The translations under genes were made by a program, and so were the position numbers. The notes under the pieces are model-generated. The model saw nothing but the letters and a program-made list of their open reading frames with translations, was not told the DNA's origin and searched no databases. From the NCBI GenBank assembly GCA_031216915.1, contig CM062289.1, positions 392,176,674 through 392,240,673 of the forward strand: a DNA stretch of 64,000 nucleotides, read 5' to 3'. This stretch comes from Pictodentalium vernedei. Its lineage: Eukaryota; Mollusca; Scaphopoda; Dentaliida; Dentaliidae. Position 1 is the first letter of the stretch. Every line of letters starts with the position of its first letter. Shown here in pieces: positions 11,607-21,749 of this stretch.

Positions 11607-11710
11607 GTCAATTCTCCATGTCTTTTGATAAAAGACAGCTTTATGAGTTTGATATTCGGGTTCCTTTGATGGTTCGTGGTCCAGGTATTAAACCTTCTCA
11701 AATAAAAAAG
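11607..11710 (+). CDS. GNS: GNS-like sulfatase, internal coding exon
   Basis: This exon encodes a conserved C-terminal part of the sulfatase fold. It reads [20 protein letters not shown] and on to the [11 protein letters not shown] end, and I recognise it as N-acetylglucosamine-6-sulfatase (GNS). The enzyme acts in lysosomes and removes 6-sulfate from N-acetylglucosamine at the non-reducing end of heparan and keratan sulfate. The exon is preceded by a pyrimidine-rich acceptor ending tttcag and followed by a gtatct donor. It starts in phase 1, so the first base of the Gly codon comes from an upstream exon. It ends in phase 0, which matches the next exon. The upstream exon, expected to end in the usual DNGYHxG motif, was not found in 1-11606 and may lie outside the window. 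The sulfatase active-site CxPSR region is also upstream and not visible. Confidence 0.88.
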
Positions 11711-11816
11711 GTATCTATCATAACCTATCCTGGATACTCAAGCTAAGGCAGAAATTGAGACTTGGTTTCCCTAATAATCTTTTTATAAAAAAAAATAAAA
11801 AATTGGATTGATTTTT

Positions 11817-13606
11817 AGATCAACTTTGGCGAAGCCAAATTTGAGCTTATGTCATGGCCAGTCATCCGTCTGTCCATCAACAATTCAATATGGCTCAGGC
11901 TGGAGGCCGTATTTATGAACTGATCTTTACGAAACTTCTTGGGTACCTTTATTATGACCGTGGGACGAGAACGAGTGTTTTGGGGTCCGATCCGAAATTC
12001 AAGTTGGCCGCTGGCGGCCATTTTGTACAGACTTAGGTGCAATCAGATTTTTGCGCAGAACTTCCATATGAAAGTGCTGATTTGAATAATTTTTGTATGA
12101 ATGTTTAGTACCATGGGATGCATCACATATAATACGGGTTTTTTTCTCGTACGTAAATTATGCAAATTAGACTAACTTTGATGTATTTAGAGTTACTTTC
12201 AGCACTGTAAGTGCAAATGCCACTACGGCTCGGGCTAGAGGCTATATTTATGAACCGATCTTTACGAAACTTCTTGGGTACCTTTGGTATCACCGTGGGA
12301 CGAGAACAAGTGGTTTTGGGTGCAGTCCGAAATTCAAGATGGCCGATGGCAGCCATTTTGTCCAAAATTAGGTGCAATCAGATTTTTGCACAGAACTTCT
12401 ATATGAAAGCACAGATTTGAATAATTTTTGTGTGAATGTTTAGTACCATGGGATACATCACATATAATATGGGTTTTTTTCTCGTGCAGAAATTATGCAA
12501 ATTAGGTGAACTTTGATTTTTTCAATGCTACTTACACACAGTAAGTACACATGTCAATACGGCTCGGACTAGAGGCTGTATTTATCAACCGATCTTCATG
12601 AAACTTTTTGGGTACCTTTGTTATCACCTTGAGAACGAGTGTTTCTGAGTGCGGTCCAAAGTTCAAGATGGCTGCCAGTGGCCATTTTGTACCGAAATTA
12701 CGTCTAATCAGTTTTTTGTACACAACTTCTATAGGGCTCAGGCTAGAGGCCGTATTTATGAACCGATCTTTACGAAACTTCTTGGGTACCTTTGTTATCA
12801 CCGTGGGTTGAGAACGAGTGTTTTTGGGTGTGATCCAAAATTCAAGATGGCCACATGCAGCCATTTTGTACCAAAATTAGTGTAATCAGTCTTTTGTACA
12901 GAACTTCTGTATGAAAGTTCTGATTTGAATAAATTTTTGTATGAATGTTTAGTAACATGGAATACATCACATATAGTACAGGTTTTTTTCTCGTGCAGAA
13001 ATTATGCAAATTAAATGAACTTTGATTTATTCAGTACATGTCAATACGGCTTGGGCAAGAAGCTGTATTTATGAACCGATCTTCACAAAACGTCTTGGAT
13101 ACCTTTGTTATCACCTTGGGACGAGAACGAGTGTTTCTGGGTGCGGTCCAAAATTTAAGATGGCTGCCAGTGGCCATTTTGTACCGTAATTAGGTCCAAT
13201 CAGTTTTTTGTCACAACTTCTATACAGCTCGTATTCATGAACTGATCTTCACGAAACTTCTTGGGTACCTTTGTTTTCACCTTGGGACAGAAATGAGTGT
13301 GTTTTGGGGTGCCTTTGTTATCACTGTGCTATGAGAACAAATATTTTGGGGTTCAGTCAGACCCACTCTGGGACTCAAAGATTACTTTTCTAGCTTAGCA
13401 TCGGACTGTCACCCACCTTTACAATACTTTACCTATACATTTGTTACAGGCTACGGTCAGTATTTATGTACAGACCGTTAAAATACTTTATATGTACCTT
13501 TGTTATCAGGTCATTACCTAGATGTTTGTCATTGCTGTGTCACATGCCAGTACTATACATGTACATGTCTTAACAAGTTGAGCTACAGTGTCATTGACAC
13601 TTTCAT
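11817..13606 (+). mobile_element. Helitron-like non-autonomous element, family HLE-a, copy 1
   Basis: It starts with a hairpin-forming AGATCAACTTTGGCGAAGCC...TTTGAGCT and ends AAGTTGAGCTAC followed by the hairpin GTGTCATTGACAC and TTTCATT. The core holds irregular tandem units of up to about 335 bp (landmark gaaacttcttgggtaccttt at 11931, 12265, 12600, 12774 and 13253). The end sequence is shared with elements ending near 29904 and 37283. It lies in the GNS intron and has no real ORF. Confidence 0.55.
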
Positions 13607-13879
13607 TTTCTGAACAAAGGTGTAATCCCTCATTGACACAAAGCAAGACATCAATCGAATGTGGATTTGTTTGCTATGTTATGAAACAAAAGAAATGCAA
13701 GAAACATTAAAATTATTGGGTTTTTTTTTACATCTTATTGAGGAGATTGAGGGAATGTGTTCTATAAAAAACCCTTTGTTCTTATGCCATGTCAAAGCCA
13801 ATGTTATGGAATAAAATAATATTCAAGAATTGTTTAGAATAGATGTAGTTTTTGCTTACTGCAAAACTATAAACCATAG

Positions 13880-14342
13880 CTTATGATCTCATCATTGGAA
13901 TGAGTTCATTCCAATGTGGGATCATAAGTTGTGTTTTTTACAGTTAAAACTAGAAGTCCTGTCATGAAATGCACACAAATAGCACATCGATCTGCGCGTC
14001 AGTCTACACATTATGACCATAGTAAGGCTATCAAATTCTGTACATATGGCCTGTGCACAAGCAATGTTTCTGCCAATGGACCTCCGGGTAACCCGAAGGT
14101 CCATTGGCAGAAACATTGCCTGTGTTTGCTATGGGTGACCAGGAGAACGTGCTGTGCTTTTGGATGCCATTCGATATGGCAAGTGTGTGCAATTCCTTCG
14201 CACAATTAAGCCTAGATAAGCGCACAGTTCGTGACAAGACTTCTGTTTTTAACTGTATGCGAAAAATTCTTATTTTTTTCAGTTATTCAAGATTTCTGTT
14301 GTTGTAAGCATGACCTGAAAATCATGTTGGTAAAGGGGTTAA
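13880..14342. mobile_element. Decayed foldback element(s) with perfect hairpin
   Basis: An F1-like palindromic core sits at about 13880-13935 and an F1-like right end (GGTAAAGGGG-TTAA) at 14330-14342. Between them, 14061-14083 and 14097-14119 form a perfect 23-bp inverted repeat around a 13-base loop. The left end is not clear, and this may be one element inside another. The interval 13607-13880 shows nothing recognisable. Confidence 0.4.
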
Positions 14343-14498
14343 GAACCCTATAACAGTTATAGAAAATAAAGCTAGATAACAGTACATTATAAAATAAATT
14401 TTGAAATGTGAATGCAAGAAGTTTGTCTGAAGATTTATTAACCTAAAGCAGTACACAAAATGTTACAAGCTAATTTACTAACCCTTGCAGTCCCTTTT

Positions 14499-16239
14499 TA
14501 TACGCCCGTCAATTTTTGATGGACGTATTATGTTATGGTGTTGTCTATCTGTCTGTCTGTCTCTGTCTGTCTGTCCATCTGTCCGTTCTGCCAGCTGTCT
14601 GTCCATCCATCCGTCTGTCCATCCATCCATCCGTAAAAAGGGTTTACATGCTACATTGTTCAAACTTTGCACACATGTTGATCAGTAATTGCAGTTGTGC
14701 ATGTGACAAGTGCAGGTAACTCTGTTTTGTATTTCCAGAGTTATGCCCCCTTTTAGTACTTAAAACTTTACAGTATTGTGTCGCCTACTCCAACATTCTA
14801 CATGCTACACTGTTTAAACTTTGCACACATGTTGATCACCAATTGCCGTTGTGCATGTGACAAGTGCAGGTAACTCTGTTTTGTATTTCCAGAGTTATGC
14901 CCCCTTTTAGTACTTAAAACATTACATTATTGTGTCACTTACTCCTTCAACATTTTACATGCTATATTTTTCAAACTTTGCACACATGTTGATCACCAAT
15001 TGTCATTGTGCATGTGACAAGAGCAGGTAACGCTGTTTTGTATTTCCAGTGTTATGGTGCCTTTTAGTACTTGAAACATTACAGTATTGTGTCACCTACT
15101 CCTTCAACATTTTACACGCTATATTGTTCAAAGTTTGTACACATGGTGATCACCAATTGCCGTTGTGCATGTGACAAGAGCAGGTAGCTCCATTTTGTAT
15201 TTCCAGAGTTATGCCCCTTTTAGTACTTAAAACATTACAGTATTGTGTCGCCCTCTCCTTCAACATTTAACATGCTATATTGTTCAAGCTTTGCACACAT
15301 GTTGATCACCAATTGCCATTATGCATATGACAAGAGCAGGTAACTCTGTTTTGTATTTCCAGAGTTATGCCCCCTTTTAGTACTTAAAACATTACAGTAT
15401 TGTGTCGCTTACTCCTTCAACATTTCACATGCTATATTGTTGAAACTTTGCACACATGTTGATCACCAGTTGCCGTTGTGCATGTGACGAGCAGGTAACT
15501 CTGTTTTGTATTTCCAGAGTTATGCTCCCTTTTAGTATTTAAAACATTACAGTATTGTGTCGCCTACTCCTTCAACATTTTACATGCTATATTGTTCAAA
15601 CTTTACACACATGTTGATCACCAATTGCCGTTGTGCATGTGACAAGAGCAGGTAACTCTGTTTTGTATTTCCAGAGTTATGCCCCCTTTTAGTACTTGAA
15701 ACATTACATTATTGTGTCGCCTACTCCAACATTTTACTTGCTATATTGTTCAAACTTTGCACACATGTTGATTTCCAATCTCCATTGTCCATGCGACAGG
15801 AGCAGATACCACCATTTTATTTTTAAACGACGAGAATCCTCACCATTTATAGCTGTTATAATCCTCAAAATATCCTTTTCCTTGGTGCCACCTATCGTCA
15901 ATCATTATCAATGAAGTTAACCTATCAATGAATGGACACTACCATTGTAAACGGCAAGGAGAATCTTCTACAGCAGCCTTGCAGCCCTTTAGAAGTTATC
16001 GTATGAATAAAATGGAAGCTACCATTTTTTTATTTTGTAAAGACCTCAGATCGCTTAATATGAAAATGTGAAAACAGGTGAATTACCCTTTACCCCAGAC
16101 AGGGCAGGGGAATGAACAATGATTGGAGGGGGGACAAACATAGTCAAGTCAACAAAAATTTCAAACTTTACCCCAGAGAAACTTGTGCATGTTCCAGTTT
16201 TGATATGCGTATGTTGCCCCGCTAGGCGGTGCTCTTGTT
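14499..16239 (+). mobile_element. Helitron-like non-autonomous element, family HLE-b, with 156-bp minisatellite
   Basis: It begins with the hairpin TATACGCCCGTCAATTTTTG / ATGGACGTATTATG, then a GTCT/GTCC microsatellite (about 14545-14635). About eight tandem units of 154-157 bp follow (landmark ttgcacacatgttgatca at 14667, 14821, 14978 and so on). It ends gcgtatgttgccccgc-tag-gcggtgctcttgtt. The terminal GCGTATG is an inverted echo of the 5' end. Fully intronic in GNS. Confidence 0.55.
14640..15810 (+). repeat. ~156-bp minisatellite, about 8 units
   Basis: Each unit carries aactttgcacacatgttgat, ccaattgccgttgtgcatg, ttttgtatttccagagttat and cttaaaacattacagtattg. Spacings between landmark copies are 154, 157, 157, 156, 157, 155 and 154 bp. 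Confidence 0.85.
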
Positions 16240-17306
16240 ATCCCTTACGTATATATAAGCCACACGATAAACAAGTAACCCTGTCTGGCAAGCAATAAAT
16301 ACCACCAACCACTGAGTGGAAGCATCCCTTTACTAGGGATGAGTTGAGTGGCACCACCCATTCCATGGAAAGCACAGAAATAGATCTCCATAAGGAGAGT
16401 TAATGGTGAACCCACCATTAAAAGGTAGAGGCAGGGCAGTATTAAATGAAACTACAAACACTCCAATAGGAAAGCTAATCAAGAAAACTTACAACTGTAA
16501 GACAGTGGCAAGGCCGACTAACACTCCAAATAAATGTAATTTGAATATTTACACAATCAAATCACTGCAAGGATTGGCTGACCACAAACTCATGCTTCCA
16601 GGCCATTTAATTTTTCAATAAACTGTGCTTACAAACACAACCAAACCTTGGTTTGACTTTTACAGTTCTTCATTTCTTGTTCACCAAACATTGTTACCAC
16701 TATCATGTATATAATGCCAGAGAGTGCCATGATTAACTTTATGCATAATTTGTGACTGTGATATAACAATAGAACAGTAAAATTTCTGCACATATACTGA
16801 AAAATAAAGAAAACCACAGCAGGAAGTATGTGACAGAAACTCTTCAGTTGCAGCATAACAATTCAAACAGTATTCCTAATATATATATATCACCAACAAG
16901 GAGGCCATACAAGGGGAGCACTCTATCTTTCCTTCTATTATACATCCTTTGTTTTGGGAAAAGATGATTTAATTTCTATTCCCAGTAACTGGAAAATAAG
17001 GGCAAAAGCAGAAACAAGAATGATGCATTCATCAGCCTTAGCAGTGGGGGAGTGCTTTCCAGAAAACTGAAAATTATCTGCGATTTTCTTTACATTTTGT
17101 GTATTTTTTGCCCATGGGTCCTTGATAACTCCAACTGATGATATCACTATCCTTTTTTATTATCTCTTAATTTTGGATGCATGCAGTTCTAAATATAATA
17201 TTGCTCAGGTTGGGGACCCTGATGTGAACAACAGCATTTTAGTAATGTGTGCTTCTAAAAATGAAATTGCCAAAAGGAATGTCAAAAGTTTATTGTACTG
17301 TATACT
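16240..17306. other. No recognisable gene (intron)
   Basis: Ordinary AT-rich intronic sequence of GNS. Short ORFs on both strands lack any recognisable motif. A short (AT)n run lies near 16880. Confidence 0.5.
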
Positions 17307-17517
17307 TTAACCCCCAGCACACTGATGTCAAAATCTCAAAATTTCAGGCTGCTAATTTTTCCATGATGCAACTAGAAATTTAATCAATTCAGTCTTGTTT
17401 GACAGAGTTCATTGAACTCTGTCAAACAAGACTGAATTGATTAAATTTCTAGTTGCATTATGGGAATAATGGCTACTTGAAATATTGGTATTTTGACATC
17501 AGAGTGAAGGGGGTTAA
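17307..17517. mobile_element. TTAA-flanked foldback MITE, family F2, with 45-bp perfect palindrome arms
   Basis: TTAA-CCCCCAGCACACTGATGTC is on the left and GACATCAGAGTGAAGGGGG-TTAA on the right. The centre is a perfect inverted repeat of 45-bp arms (17367-17411 and 17413-17457) with a single-base loop. A half copy of the same family lies near 52750. Confidence 0.7.
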
Positions 17518-17789
17518 GTCACCCAGGGAAATTCCATCTTTCATAAATCTCTATAATTATGAAAGCGAGATTTTTCTATTTTTCAGATTTTCTGTATTAA
17601 AAAAATCATGAAAACCAGGGAATATTTTAAACCCTATTCCTAACCCAAACGAAACAAGCGCTCAACTCCGACATACTTTTTGTACATACATGTAAACATA
17701 ATGACGATAATATATATTTACCAAGTATTTTGCATACTCAGCAATGCTAATCATCCATTTACAACTCAGTTTTAAGTCTGGATCTCTCT

Positions 17790-18165
17790 TAGCTGAGTAA
17801 CCCTGTTAATTGAATATAACTTCCCAACACAAAACCATTTACCATACCTCCAGTACAAAATTAACCTTTTAATTGAATATAGGTTATAGAGTAAACTCCT
17901 GTTAATTGAATAAAAAATCTTGTAACCTGTTGAGAAATTACCCTGACTCTCCCCAGTTTTCCTTTGTTTATAGATCTATTTGGCCTCAGTACATCCAATA
18001 CAGGCATTTAATCTATTATATCTTGTTTGACAGAGCTCATAAATGCTAAGTTTATTTCTAGAATACAGGAAAGTGACACTATACCTGTTAATTGAATACT
18101 CCTGTTAAATGAATAATTTTCATTGGCAAAGTGGCTATTCAATTAACAGGGTTCCACTGTTTTGC
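17790..18165. mobile_element. Tigger/pogo-like MITE, family T, copy 1
   Basis: Repeated ctgttaattgaat motifs and an end reading aacagggttccactg are typical of pogo/Tigger-group MITEs (CAGTGGAACC ends). The internal blocks caatacaggcatttaatc and cttgtttgacagagctc recur in inverted order at 43273-43697 and again at 57360-57762. Confidence 0.5.
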
Positions 18166-18267
18166 AAGCACACACCCAAACCTTCACCCCCACACACTTC
18201 ATTTACAGTTTATAACTGACAGAATATAAAAGAAAACTTAGGAAGATTGAAATTGTTTCTCTTTCAG

Positions 18268-18477
18268 GATGTAGTTATGAATATTGACTTGGCTCCAACA
18301 TTTGTACAGTTAGCAGGTCAGGCTATTCCAAGTGACATGGATGGTAAATCACTTTTAGAGCTTCTACATCTGAAAAATAAAACAAAGATTTTCAGGCAGT
18401 CCACTCTGATAGAACACTCGGGAGAACACAGAGATTCTGTGAAGCAGTGTCCTCAATACAAAAACCAAGGAATGGCT
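18268..18477 (+). CDS. GNS: GNS-like sulfatase, internal coding exon
   Basis: This exon gives exactly 70 codons in phase 0 at both ends. It is preceded by ctctttcag and followed by gtgagt. The peptide begins DVVMNIDLAPTFVQLAG, continues with DMDGKSLLELL and ends KNQGMA. The first part matches the sulfatase family block that vertebrate GNS writes as ANIDLGPTILDIAG followed by QMDGMSLLPIL. The middle part corresponds to the segment where GNS builds the edge of its second domain and is normally variable. The exon lies 110 bp upstream of DIRS copy B. The intron behind it is about 24.7 kb and is almost wholly transposon sequence. No extra exon is needed between this and the next one, because the GNS alignment continues directly. 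Confidence 0.9.
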
Positions 18478-18586
18478 GTGAGTAATTTTGTATTTAAATT
18501 AACATTCAGCTATATAGTATTAACAAAAGAATGCGTAACTTAATCCTATGCACTGCACTTCTTTGGAAATTGTCAAGAACATCTAT

Positions 18587-18790
18587 ATTTTTATACTGTA
18601 CCAATGACCCAGACTTAGCTGGTGCTAACTATAACAAAACCAGGGCCAAACACAAATTTTGCCGCCCAATCCCCAAAATTTGCATCCAAAACAAAAAGAA
18701 ATCATGTCCTAAAGGACCTCCATACTACGCCTCTACTGCGCATGCGCAGTGACGCAGACGTCCCGAAATTGGCACCAATTATCATTCTCT
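18587..18790 (+). repeat. Left inverted terminal repeat, DIRS copy B
   Basis: It starts atttttatactgtaccaatg and includes the palindrome actgcgcatgcgcagt. The reverse complement is at 25462-25689, where the right copy carries about 30 extra terminal bases. Confidence 0.85.
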
Positions 18791-19673
18791 GTTTGGCCCT
18801 TCATCAGTCAACATCTCACTGATCTTTGTGCTTGTAAATCTCAGTTTAAAGGATGCCAGACACGTAATTTTTGGAGAAAATGTGATTCTAAGGAGGATAG
18901 AAGGAGGAGAGGAAAAAGAAGTGACAAAAAATAATCAGGGCTGTACTTAAAATTTTTTGATGAAATTATGTTAAGTTGCCTATTTTCGAGGCATGGGCCT
19001 CTTGTTGTCATTCTTGCTAATTGTTGCACTGCTTATTCAGTGTTTCCTCTCCCCTAGCCTTCTAAAGTCCCCCCTTGCAATTCTCCCATGCTTTTGGCAT
19101 ATTTTTGAGAAATTTCATTTCTAAAATTTCCTGGGAGAGTTGCTTGGTTACAGAATGTTTTCTGTTATTTTCCCCATAGTTACGTTTTCACCCATGGGTG
19201 TATAACGTTTGTGTTCTGCATCTTCCATCTGATGTTCTACAGATTCTCCCCTGGGAGTCTCTGTTTTGCATCAGATAGAGTGTAATTGATGACTGATTCC
19301 GGGCCAGTTTTTTCAGTGCCTGGAGTCATGTTTTCTGGTGTTTTTACACTGTTTATTTTCATTGGCAACAGCCTTTTTTGAGGGGGGCTGTTTGCCTTTG
19401 CTGTAGTTTATCTCACTGTAAGATACATTTATATTATCCGAAAGTGTCTCATTAATTATTTAATATAAATTTAAAATTTTTGACCACACTTTGCCATCGG
19501 ATCCATCGGGGCTCAACGTTACTTTTCAGCAACTTGGGCTTCGCTGAAAAAATATTTTTTCAAAATTATTTTGTTTTGCAATTGTTTTTTCATTTATTAA
19601 TGGATCATGTTATTATGTATCTTTGTGTCAGGGGTTTTTGCGAGTAACTAGGACTTATTGTTGTTCTTTCACA

Positions 19674-21749
19674 ATGAAGGGACGTTGTTCAAATTGTAAT
19701 AGGAAGAAATCTTCCTCTGACTTTCATGATCATTGTATTAATTGTAGTCAGTGTTCTCGCATTAATCCCTGTCCTATATGTGAACATTGGGATGAGAAAC
19801 ATTGGAAACGTGTGTCACGATATGTTGTTTCTGGAGAAAGAGCGATTCCGGCTCTTTCTCCGCAAGGTCACTCTACTCTCTCAGTTTCTATTTCAGAGGA
19901 ACCAGAACAGGGTAATGTTTCCATATTATCTTCTTCAAGTGTGCGTCCGTCGTCACAAATGAATTCAGAGCTAGCGGCAAAAGTGCTCATGGAGATTAGA
20001 CAAATGTCGTCCGCTAGCTCGCCCGGTGTAGCGTCCATTCACCGAATGGTTCGGCAGCCGGGTTCGTCCGATGCGGTCCAAGAGGAAATTTTGGGTGATG
20101 CGAGCACTATAAACATAATAGATGCACACCCAGTGACGGCGGATAGTAAGCGAGAACGGAGGAAGCCTTTGAGTCCGGTTCCTAACTCGTCCAGGTCCAG
20201 CCGGGCCGCGAGCGAGAGAGGCCCCTCTCTCGTACAACAACATCTGGGACCAGATGTTGTGGTACAAAATGTGTCTTTAGCGGAGCATACGTCCGTCGCT
20301 CGGGATGCTCCGTTGTATAAGCAGTCCGCAGAGACTGTTAAGGCTTCCTCTTCTCGTCAGCGCACACGACCGCACCTTGGCTGCGTGACCGCCGATATAT
20401 TACCAGCTTCGCCGATGAAGGATTCTTCGGCGACCAGGTCACACCATCCGGCAGCCAGGGATTCGAGACCGATGGACTCTGGACGTTCGCATAGGAAAAG
20501 TATGCGAGAGCCATCTGATGCGGAGCTGCCCTCGGCGAAGCAGCGAAAGACTGCGCCTCCGCAGGTCTCGACGCCGGACATTCTTGTGCAGATAGCACAG
20601 CTTATCGCAGCATCCCAGCAGCCGACAGAAATGGTGTCGGATCGAGAATTATCCGACGGCGCTGGGTCGGTACGCTCCGCCGAAGCATCGGGGGCGGACG
20701 ACCGGGAACATCATGAGGTCCGACCGGATGGTGAAAGGGATACGGATGACTTGGAGCTATCCCTTTCGGAACAACATAAAGCTGCCGTGGACTTCATCCG
20801 GCACTTTCTCCCTCAAGTTGTTCCGTCGGGCCAGACTGCTGCGCTTCCGGACAAGAGAATTATAGCGTCATTGGACTCTGAATTTTTTGAGCGGTTCAGG
20901 GACATCGCTCCCGAGTTTCCGTCGCAGTCCAATAATGTTGCAAGAACATTTGAATTATTGAACGACGCTATATTTAAACTTGCTTCCAGGACGGGGAAAG
21001 CAGGTTTCTTGTCCGCTAATACTCTCAACCTGCCTTTCATTAATGCAAGGAATAAATTCGATATGGCAGGACAGGGTATACCGAGAGTTCCTCTGCGTAT
21101 GGACGATGAGGCGGAAGACTTAGAGCTATCATTACCGTCGTCAGCTTCTATTCCAACCGCGGTGTTGGAAACAGCTATTGCGTCTAACAGAGCCAATTTA
21201 GATGCCTTATCTTACGCAGATCACCTTACTAAGGCGTTATCACTGCGCCTTCAGGGGAAAGAGTTTCAGGATATACAATCCTCTTTAAGACTTCTTTCAA
21301 GGGCAGTAGCTTATTCCACGTGTAACTCCGCCCTTTCAGAGGCAAATATGGAGTTGGTTAGACGTGACGCAGCCCTAGCTACATCCACACTAGTGGATTC
21401 TAAGGTGAAGAACTCTCTTAGAGTCGCTTCGGTCTCAGGAGAACTTCTCTTTGACGGCAAGCTTTCCGCTATTTATGATAAAATAAAAAAGAAAGCTAAT
21501 GATTCTCTGTTGTTCAGATCTGCTCCTAAGAAGTCGGATACAGCAGACACGAATAAGACAGGCACTTCTGGGTCTAATGCGCCCAAGAGAGGTTCCTATA
21601 GAGGTTCCGGTGCGTCCTCTTGGTACTCTCGTTCGGGACGTCCTTCAGGCCGGGACAATCGGTCGGACGCCCCGAGGTCGACGAGGCGAGGTGCGGGTCG
21701 TGGAAGACGTGGTTTCTCCTACCGCCGGCCTCGCAGGTCCAGGAGGTGA
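19674..21749 (+). CDS. Gag-like protein of DIRS copy B
   Basis: A frame of 691 residues from an ATG in good context (cacaATGa). It opens with a cysteine-rich putative zinc-binding stretch (CSNCNRKKSSS, then CINCSQCSRINPCPICEHW). A Ser/Arg-rich middle follows, then helix-rich blocks (DILVQIAQLIAASQQP; FELLNDAIFKLASRTGKAG; LDALSYADHLTKALSLRLQG). It ends in an Arg/Gly/Ser-rich basic tail. By position and composition it is the DIRS ORF1 (Gag-like) protein, expected to bind element RNA. The next frame starts inside it and overlaps by about 250 bp, so the downstream product needs internal initiation or another known DIRS strategy. Confidence 0.8.
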   Translation: MKGRCSNCNRKKSSSDFHDHCINCSQCSRINPCPICEHWDEKHWKRVSRYVVSGERAIPALSPQGHSTLSVSISEEPEQGNVSILSSSSVRPSSQMNSELAAKVLMEIRQMSSASSPGVASIHRMVRQPGSSDAVQEEILGDASTINIIDAHPVTADSKRERRKPLSPVPNSSRSSRAASERGPSLVQQHLGPDVVVQNVSLAEHTSVARDAPLYKQSAETVKASSSRQRTRPHLGCVTADILPASPMKDSSATRSHHPAARDSRPMDSGRSHRKSMREPSDAELPSAKQRKTAPPQVSTPDILVQIAQLIAASQQPTEMVSDRELSDGAGSVRSAEASGADDREHHEVRPDGERDTDDLELSLSEQHKAAVDFIRHFLPQVVPSGQTAALPDKRIIASLDSEFFERFRDIAPEFPSQSNNVARTFELLNDAIFKLASRTGKAGFLSANTLNLPFINARNKFDMAGQGIPRVPLRMDDEAEDLELSLPSSASIPTAVLETAIASNRANLDALSYADHLTKALSLRLQGKEFQDIQSSLRLLSRAVAYSTCNSALSEANMELVRRDAALATSTLVDSKVKNSLRVASVSGELLFDGKLSAIYDKIKKKANDSLLFRSAPKKSDTADTNKTGTSGSNAPKRGSYRGSGASSWYSRSGRPSGRDNRSDAPRSTRRGAGRGRRGFSYRRPRRSRR

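Noticed and set aside
14485-14719. Ser/Val/Cys/Pro-rich ORFs
   Set aside because: Translations of the GTCT/GTCC microsatellite, open in several frames at once.
16403-17147. Small ORFs on both strands as possible GNS exons
   Set aside because: No similarity to sulfatase sequence and no matching splice phases; the flanking exons already join directly.
20813-21196. Minus-strand ORF within the Gag region of copy B, with a near twin at 47795-48178
   Set aside because: It mirrors the Gag frame exactly and is conserved only because the element is; no independent motif.
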